Below the pieces are notes generated by a model, which ran no database searches, had not been told where the DNA came from, and worked only from the letters and a program-made list of their open reading frames with translations. The position numbers were made by a program, and so were the translations under genes. This document shows, piece by piece, positions 6,736 through 9,917 of a stretch of DNA of 9,917 nucleotides. How positions within the stretch are numbered: position 1 is the stretch's first letter; the number at the start of each line of letters is the position of its first letter. The stretch spans positions 1-9,917 of the forward strand of contig DMZT01000500.1 in assembly GCA_003484865.1 (NCBI GenBank), written 5' to 3'. This DNA is from Stenotrophomonas sp. Its GTDB lineage: Bacteria > Pseudomonadota > Gammaproteobacteria > Xanthomonadales > Xanthomonadaceae.

Positions 6736-7426
6736 CGCGCTGCTGCTGGCGTTGCTGGCCGGCAGTGCCCACGCGGCAGCGCCAGCGGTCACGATCTCGT
6801 CCGCGCGCGATGTGGCCGAGGCCGGACTGGTCGACATCCGCACGCTGGCACCGGCGATCGAACAGGACATCCGCTACGCCAGCCCCGACAACTTCACCGG
6901 CCAGCGTGTGCCCGGCTATGACGCGCCCAAGTGCTATCTGCTTGCCCCGGCGGCCAACGCGCTCGCACAGGTGGAGGCCGACCTGCGCGCAGAGGGCTAC
7001 GCGCTGCGTCTCTACGATTGCTACCGCCCGGCTCACGCGGTGACGGCCTTCGTCGCCTGGGCACAGGATCCCAAGGAGCAGTCGCGCAAGGCCCTGCAGT
7101 ACCCGGACCTCGACAAGCCGGCCCTGCTCGGCGACTACATCGCCGAGACCTCCGGCCACAGCCGGGCTGCCACGGTCGACCTGACCCTGCTCGATTGCCG
7201 CACCGGCCCCTGCGCGCCGGTGGACATGGGCACCGACTTCGATTTCTTCGGCCCGCGCGCGCATACCGAAGCGCCGGAGATCAGCGCGGCCCAGCGCAGC
7301 CACCGCCAGCACCTGCGCCAGGCGATGGCCCGGCATGGCTTTGCCAACTACCCGATGGAGTGGTGGCATTTCACCCTGCAGCCCGAGCCGGCGCCGACCA
7401 CGGCCTACGATGTGCCGGTCCGCTGA
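6689..7426 (+). CDS. Exported D-alanyl-D-alanine dipeptidase (VanX/DdpX type, peptidase M15D)
   Basis: This 245-residue zinc peptidase splits D-Ala-D-Ala or similar D-dipeptides. The active-site set is complete: Arg113 in DCYRP, zinc ligands His157 and Asp164 in SGHSRAATVD, and catalytic Glu224 with zinc ligand His227 in EWWHF. Spacings (H-x6-D, E-x2-H) match VanX. Unlike cytoplasmic VanX and DdpX it has a signal peptide (1 to about 29, core LLLALLAGSAHA), so it should act in the periplasm, as described for Salmonella PcgL. The start lies 47 bp inside the serine hydrolase gene, 12 bp after GGAGG; a later start would destroy the signal peptide, so the overlap is real. The absence of a vanH/vanA-type ligase nearby argues for murein dipeptide turnover and against glycopeptide resistance. 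Confidence 0.92.
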   Translation: MTTRTCTSPAPAIARSALLLALLAGSAHAAAPAVTISSARDVAEAGLVDIRTLAPAIEQDIRYASPDNFTGQRVPGYDAPKCYLLAPAANALAQVEADLRAEGYALRLYDCYRPAHAVTAFVAWAQDPKEQSRKALQYPDLDKPALLGDYIAETSGHSRAATVDLTLLDCRTGPCAPVDMGTDFDFFGPRAHTEAPEISAAQRSHRQHLRQAMARHGFANYPMEWWHFTLQPEPAPTTAYDVPVR

Positions 7427-7427
7427 G

Positions 7428-7448
7428 GCGCACCGCTACACTGTGCGC
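7428..7448 (+). promoter_or_regulatory. Possible -10 element and small hairpin before the membrane-protein gene
   Basis: The gap after the dipeptidase holds TACACT (7437-7442, four of six -10 consensus bases) flanked by short perfect arms GCGCAC (7428-7433) and GTGCGC (7443-7448). A start of transcription near 7449 would give a leader of about 20 bases. No convincing -35 box is seen, so this is weak. Confidence 0.22.
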
Positions 7449-7469
7449 TGACCGCCGGATCGGACCACG

Positions 7470-7847
7470 ATGAATCTGCCGCTGCACGTTGGATTGCTGG
7501 GAACGCTGGAGGCAGGGCTGATCGCGCTGTTGGTCGGGCTGCTGGTGTATGCGCTGTGGCATCGCCTGTGCCGCTGGGCAGGCTGGACCGACGGGCATGC
7601 GATCGGCTGGGCCTGCGTGATCGCGGTGGTGGCCTCGGCCGGCATCGATGCGTGGAATCTCTTCTATATGGGCATGATGCGGCTGGAGTCGCCGCTGTAT
7701 GCGCGGTTGTTCCTCGCCGGTATCCATGATCCGAACGAGCTGGGCTCGCGCGTGGTGCTCGAAGTGGCCGGCGCGATCGGCGGTGTTGCATTGGGGTGGC
7801 TTCTGTTCAGTTCCCGCTCAGGCGAAAAAAACAGCAACACCGCGTGA
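7470..7847 (+). CDS. Small three-helix inner-membrane protein, unknown function
   Basis: I do not recognise the family of this 125-residue protein. Three hydrophobic segments are clear at about 7-30, 44-67 and 95-113, with a basic stretch after the first helix (HRLCRW, 31-36) and a polar tail RSGEKNSNTA. By the positive-inside rule the loop at 31-43 should be cytoplasmic. Each segment carries one acidic residue within or near its hydrophobic part (Glu14, Asp60, Glu98), which is unusual for a pure anchor and hints at a polar path or helix-helix contacts. The loop between helices 2 and 3 (about 70-93) is amphipathic. The gene follows the dipeptidase by 43 bp and could be read through from it, or from its own weak promoter. 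The ribosome site is poor (only GGA nearby). Codon use matches the neighbours. Confidence 0.72.
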   Translation: MNLPLHVGLLGTLEAGLIALLVGLLVYALWHRLCRWAGWTDGHAIGWACVIAVVASAGIDAWNLFYMGMMRLESPLYARLFLAGIHDPNELGSRVVLEVAGAIGGVALGWLLFSSRSGEKNSNTA

Positions 7848-8066
7848 GATTGCGTTCGCATCCGGTTAAATTCCGGGCCAATGAATGGGCGTGTTACCAA
7901 CTGCTCACCTGCGGCTAACCACTGCGGTAATGCACGCGTTCGCGCAGGTGGTTAAGGCTGCGTGCGCAGCGCGGTCGAGGGGCAATATCGATTCACAAAC
8001 GGGGTGGCAGTGTGGGGCCGTGCGGAAACAACAGGCCGCGCAATACCTACCAAGGAGACCACCCCA
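7848..8066. other. Non-coding region with potential stem-loops before the EF-hand gene
   Basis: This is a 219-bp stretch without a convincing gene. It contains CACCTGCG (7906-7913) matched perfectly by CGCAGGTG (7943-7950), a competing pair TAACCAC (7916-7922) with GTGGTTA (7948-7954), and a compact hairpin GCTGCG-TG-CGCAGC (7957-7970). The two long-range pairings share bases 7948-7950 and exclude each other. AAGGAG at 8052-8057 is the ribosome site of the next gene. I found no clear -35/-10 pair and no match to a riboswitch I know. Confidence 0.35.
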
Positions 8067-8483
8067 ATGACTATTCGCAACCGCAAGCCCCTGATCGCCC
8101 TGATCGTCGCCGCAGGCAGTGTGCTGGCCATTCCGGCGATGGCCCAGTCGGCACAGCAGAGTGCCGCGCAGGCGCAGAATCAGGCCGCCCAGGCACAGCA
8201 GGCGGCAGCGCAGGCGGGCGACGCAGCAGATACCGCTGCCAACGCCGCCGCACAGGCCTCCGCGCAGGCCGGTGGTGGCGGTGGCCAGACGTGGGCCAGC
8301 GTCGATACCGACGGCAACGGCACCATCAGCAAGGCCGAGGCACAGGTGAACGCGGGCCTTGCCCAGGTGTTCGACCAGGCCGACACCAACAAGGACGGCG
8401 AGCTCTCGCCGGATGAATACAAGGCGTACGTGGCCGCCCAGCAGGGCAAGGCCGCCGGCAACGGCGCCCAGCAGAGCAAGTAA
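8067..8483 (+). CDS. Secreted EF-hand calcium-binding protein with Ala/Gln-rich linker
   Basis: This 138-residue protein has a signal peptide at 1-26 (cut after AMA). A low-complexity, Ala/Gln-dominated segment (27-68, no proline) should form one long helix, and a Gly5 hinge (69-73) follows. Two EF-hand loops come next: DTDGNGTISKAE (80-91, ligands Asp80, Asp82, Asn84, Ser88, Glu91) and DTNKDGELSPDE (106-117, Asp106, Asn108, Asp110, Ser114, Glu117). Both have the closing Glu at loop position 12, so calcium binding is expected. It probably acts in the periplasm or outside the cell; a partner cannot be named. ATG 8067 is chosen because AAGGAG lies 9 bp upstream and a clean signal peptide follows; the longer open frame from 7962 lacks both. 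The gene stands alone, closed by a terminator at 8516. Confidence 0.88.
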   Translation: MTIRNRKPLIALIVAAGSVLAIPAMAQSAQQSAAQAQNQAAQAQQAAAQAGDAADTAANAAAQASAQAGGGGGQTWASVDTDGNGTISKAEAQVNAGLAQVFDQADTNKDGELSPDEYKAYVAAQQGKAAGNGAQQSK

Positions 8484-8515
8484 GGACCGGGGACACCGGT
8501 AGCGCAGTGAGGGGG

Positions 8516-8545
8516 AAAGGGCGGCCTCGGCCGCCCTTTCTTTAT
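8516..8545 (+). terminator. Rho-independent terminator of the EF-hand gene
   Basis: Perfect 11-base arms, AAAGGGCGGCC (8516-8526) and GGCCGCCCTTT (8529-8539), meet at a tight TC turn and run into CTTTAT. It starts 33 bp after the EF-hand stop codon and 76 bp before the next gene, separating the two transcripts. Confidence 0.85.
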
Positions 8546-8576
8546 GCGCCGCGGGGTGGGGTCGCTGGGCCGCTGT

Positions 8577-8585
8577 TGGTATCCT
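8577..8585 (+). promoter_or_regulatory. Extended -10 promoter for the HAD hydrolase, leaderless layout
   Basis: TGG-TATCCT (8577-8585) has the extended -10 TG and four of six -10 consensus bases. The ATG at 8592 lies just 6 bp after it, where transcription itself would begin. No Shine-Dalgarno sequence precedes the ATG, which fits a leaderless mRNA. The -35 region is not recognisable. Confidence 0.42.
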
Positions 8586-8591
8586 TGGCCG

Positions 8592-9344
8592 ATGATGACT
8601 TCCCTGCCCACGCCGCAAGGCGCTATCGGCCTGGTTGGTTTTGACGGTGATGACACGCTGTGGAAGAGCGAGGATTTCTACCGCAAGGCCGAGCAGGACT
8701 ACCTGGATATCCTGTCGCGCTACATCGACGTGCACGACACGCAGACCGCGCGCCACCTGCTGGAAGTGCAGCAGCGCAATCTCGGTGTGTTCGGCTATGG
8801 CGTGAAGGGCATGACCCTGTCGATGGTGGAAGCCGCCATCGAGATCACCAACCAGACCATCAGTGCCCGCGACCTGCAGCAGATGCTGGACATCGGCCAC
8901 GACACCCTGCGCCACCCGGTCGAGCTGATCGACGGCGTGCGTGAGTCGGTCACCGAGATCGCCCGCGATTACCCGGTCGTGCTGATCACCAAGGGCGACC
9001 TGTTCCATCAGGAGGCCAAGATCAAGGTGGCCAACCTGCGCGACCTGTTCCCGCGTATCGAGATCGTCTCCGAGAAGGACCCGGAAACCTATGCCCGCGT
9101 GCTGGAGGAGTTCGATCTGCCGATCAAGCGCTTCGTGATGGTCGGCAATTCGCTGCGCTCGGACATCGAACCGGTGATCACCCTCGGTGGCTGGGGCATC
9201 CACACTCCCTACGCGGTGACCTGGGCGCACGAGACCCAGCACGGCGTGGCCGATGACGAACCGCGCATGGTCGACGCGCCGACCGCCTTCGACTGGCCGC
9301 AGGCCCTGCGGACGATCGAAGCCAAGGCCGTACAGGCCGGATGA
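8592..9344 (+). CDS. HAD-superfamily hydrolase (phosphatase-like)
   Basis: This 250-residue cytoplasmic enzyme lacks a signal peptide. The HAD signatures are in order: motif I FDGDDTLW with nucleophile Asp18, acid/base Asp20 and Thr22; motif II LITKGD with Thr133; motif III lysine at Lys143 or Lys145; motif IV GNSLRSD with Asp191 (magnesium site). The roughly 100-residue helical cap between motifs I and II places it among class I (C1-cap) phosphatases. The substrate is unknown; small phosphate esters are usual for the family. ATG 8592 directly precedes a second ATG (8595), and either could be used; an in-frame ATG at 8544 overlaps the terminator and is rejected. The stop overlaps the next gene's start as ATGA, so the two are translated together. 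Confidence 0.9.
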   Translation: MMTSLPTPQGAIGLVGFDGDDTLWKSEDFYRKAEQDYLDILSRYIDVHDTQTARHLLEVQQRNLGVFGYGVKGMTLSMVEAAIEITNQTISARDLQQMLDIGHDTLRHPVELIDGVRESVTEIARDYPVVLITKGDLFHQEAKIKVANLRDLFPRIEIVSEKDPETYARVLEEFDLPIKRFVMVGNSLRSDIEPVITLGGWGIHTPYAVTWAHETQHGVADDEPRMVDAPTAFDWPQALRTIEAKAVQAG

Positions 9345-9886
9345 TGCGCGCCGGCCTGCTCGCGCTGCTGCTGATGCTGCCCTGGGCAGCCGCGGCCGAG
9401 CAGACCCCGGAGCAGTCCGCCGCCTACGTGGTGGACACCGGCGATGCCTGGGTGGACACCCAGCTGCAGGACATCAACCACTACGCCGAGCGCTACCCGG
9501 ACAGCTTTCTGGATGAAGTCTCGCGCTATGCCGGCGTCTCGCGCGGCTACATCGCCGCGCTGATGCACACTCACGGTTGGCAGGCGGGCGACATCTACTT
9601 CGCCTGTTTCTGGGCGCATGTGATCGAACGTTCCTGCCGCGAGAGCGTGCAGGCGTGGTCGCGCGCAGTGCCGCAGGAGGGCGAGGCCAAACGCTGGGAA
9701 GCGGTGGTGACCGAGCTGCCGGTCACGCCGACCAACCTGCACTGGCGCGCCTTGCGCCACGCCATCGTCGCCAGCCATGACCACTGGGACCGCCCGGTGA
9801 AGCTCGACGCCACGCTGCAGCGCCAGCTGGGCAACCGCGAGCAGCGCCAGCGTGCGGCGAGCAGTCCCACGCCACCCGCGCGCTGA
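9341..9886 (+). CDS. Small secreted protein of unknown function
   Basis: I cannot assign a family to this 181-residue protein. Residues 1-19 are a short signal peptide (LLALLLMLPWAAAA, before EQT), so the mature protein of about 160 residues is periplasmic or secreted. It is rich in Trp, His and Tyr (for example GWQAGDIYFACFWAHV and NLHWRALRHAIVASHDHWD), with one likely disulfide pair, Cys89/Cys99, and a basic, proline-ended tail. No enzyme motif is evident. The start forms an ATGA overlap with the HAD gene stop, a strong sign of translational coupling; the second ATG (9344) is an alternative. GC content and codon use match the neighbours and the frame is intact. A link to the HAD enzyme is suggested only by the shared operon. 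Confidence 0.78.
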   Translation: MMRAGLLALLLMLPWAAAAEQTPEQSAAYVVDTGDAWVDTQLQDINHYAERYPDSFLDEVSRYAGVSRGYIAALMHTHGWQAGDIYFACFWAHVIERSCRESVQAWSRAVPQEGEAKRWEAVVTELPVTPTNLHWRALRHAIVASHDHWDRPVKLDATLQRQLGNREQRQRAASSPTPPAR

Positions 9887-9917
9887 GTTGCCGTGCACGC
9901 ATCCACCGGGTGCCATC

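Noticed and set aside
5173..6870. 565-residue reverse-strand open frame
   Set aside because: Antisense to the serine hydrolase, which has complete catalytic motifs; no coherent protein features.
6689..7426. Glycopeptide-resistance vanX
   Set aside because: The enzyme family matches, but the protein is exported and no vanH, vanA or vanRS-type genes are present, so a resistance call is not supported.
7885..8070. 61-residue forward frame before the EF-hand gene
   Set aside because: No ribosome site, no recognisable composition, and it overlaps the next gene's ribosome site and start; treated as non-coding.
7905..9242. 445-residue reverse-strand open frame
   Set aside because: Crosses the terminator and opposes both the EF-hand and HAD genes; no motif supports it.
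9887..9917. Start of a further gene or repeat at the right edge
   Set aside because: Only 31 bases remain and no start codon with ribosome site or stem-loop can be supported.

Overview
The window reads as chromosomal DNA of a Stenotrophomonas-type bacterium (Xanthomonadaceae, Gammaproteobacteria). The evidence is the high GC content, the Oar-like TonB-dependent receptor, and above all two identical GTAG-tipped stem-loops at 5032-5103 that look like SMAG elements, the abundant GTAG palindromes described from S. maltophilia. Genes are tightly packed, and all but the first lie on the plus strand. There is no sign of phage, insertion sequence, CRISPR array, tRNA or rRNA.

Left part (1-7426): a probable envelope locus for cutting and taking up peptides, most likely murein peptides. 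A partial exported protein points left from 240 (possibly the start of an SH3/NlpC-P60 peptidase, tentative). Back to back with it, an AT-rich divergent control region (241-386) carries two palindromes and a good sigma-70-type promoter. This drives a periplasmic transglutaminase-fold protein and, 43 bp downstream, a 1008-residue Oar-like TonB-dependent receptor. After a 228-bp gap holding a 13-bp perfect hairpin and the SMAG pair come an exported SxxK serine hydrolase with a probable DUF3471 tail and, overlapping it by 47 bp, an exported VanX/DdpX-type D-Ala-D-Ala dipeptidase. I infer that the receptor imports peptides while the hydrolases trim D-amino-acid peptides in the periplasm. The substrate is not proven by the sequence.

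Middle part (7427-8545): a small three-helix inner-membrane protein of unknown function, a 219-bp non-coding stretch with potential stem-loops, and a secreted two-EF-hand protein with an Ala/Gln-rich linker, closed by a clear rho-independent terminator.

Right part (8577-9886): a HAD-superfamily hydrolase that looks leaderless, joined by a 4-bp ATGA overlap to a small secreted protein of unknown function. The last 31 bases hold nothing I can call.
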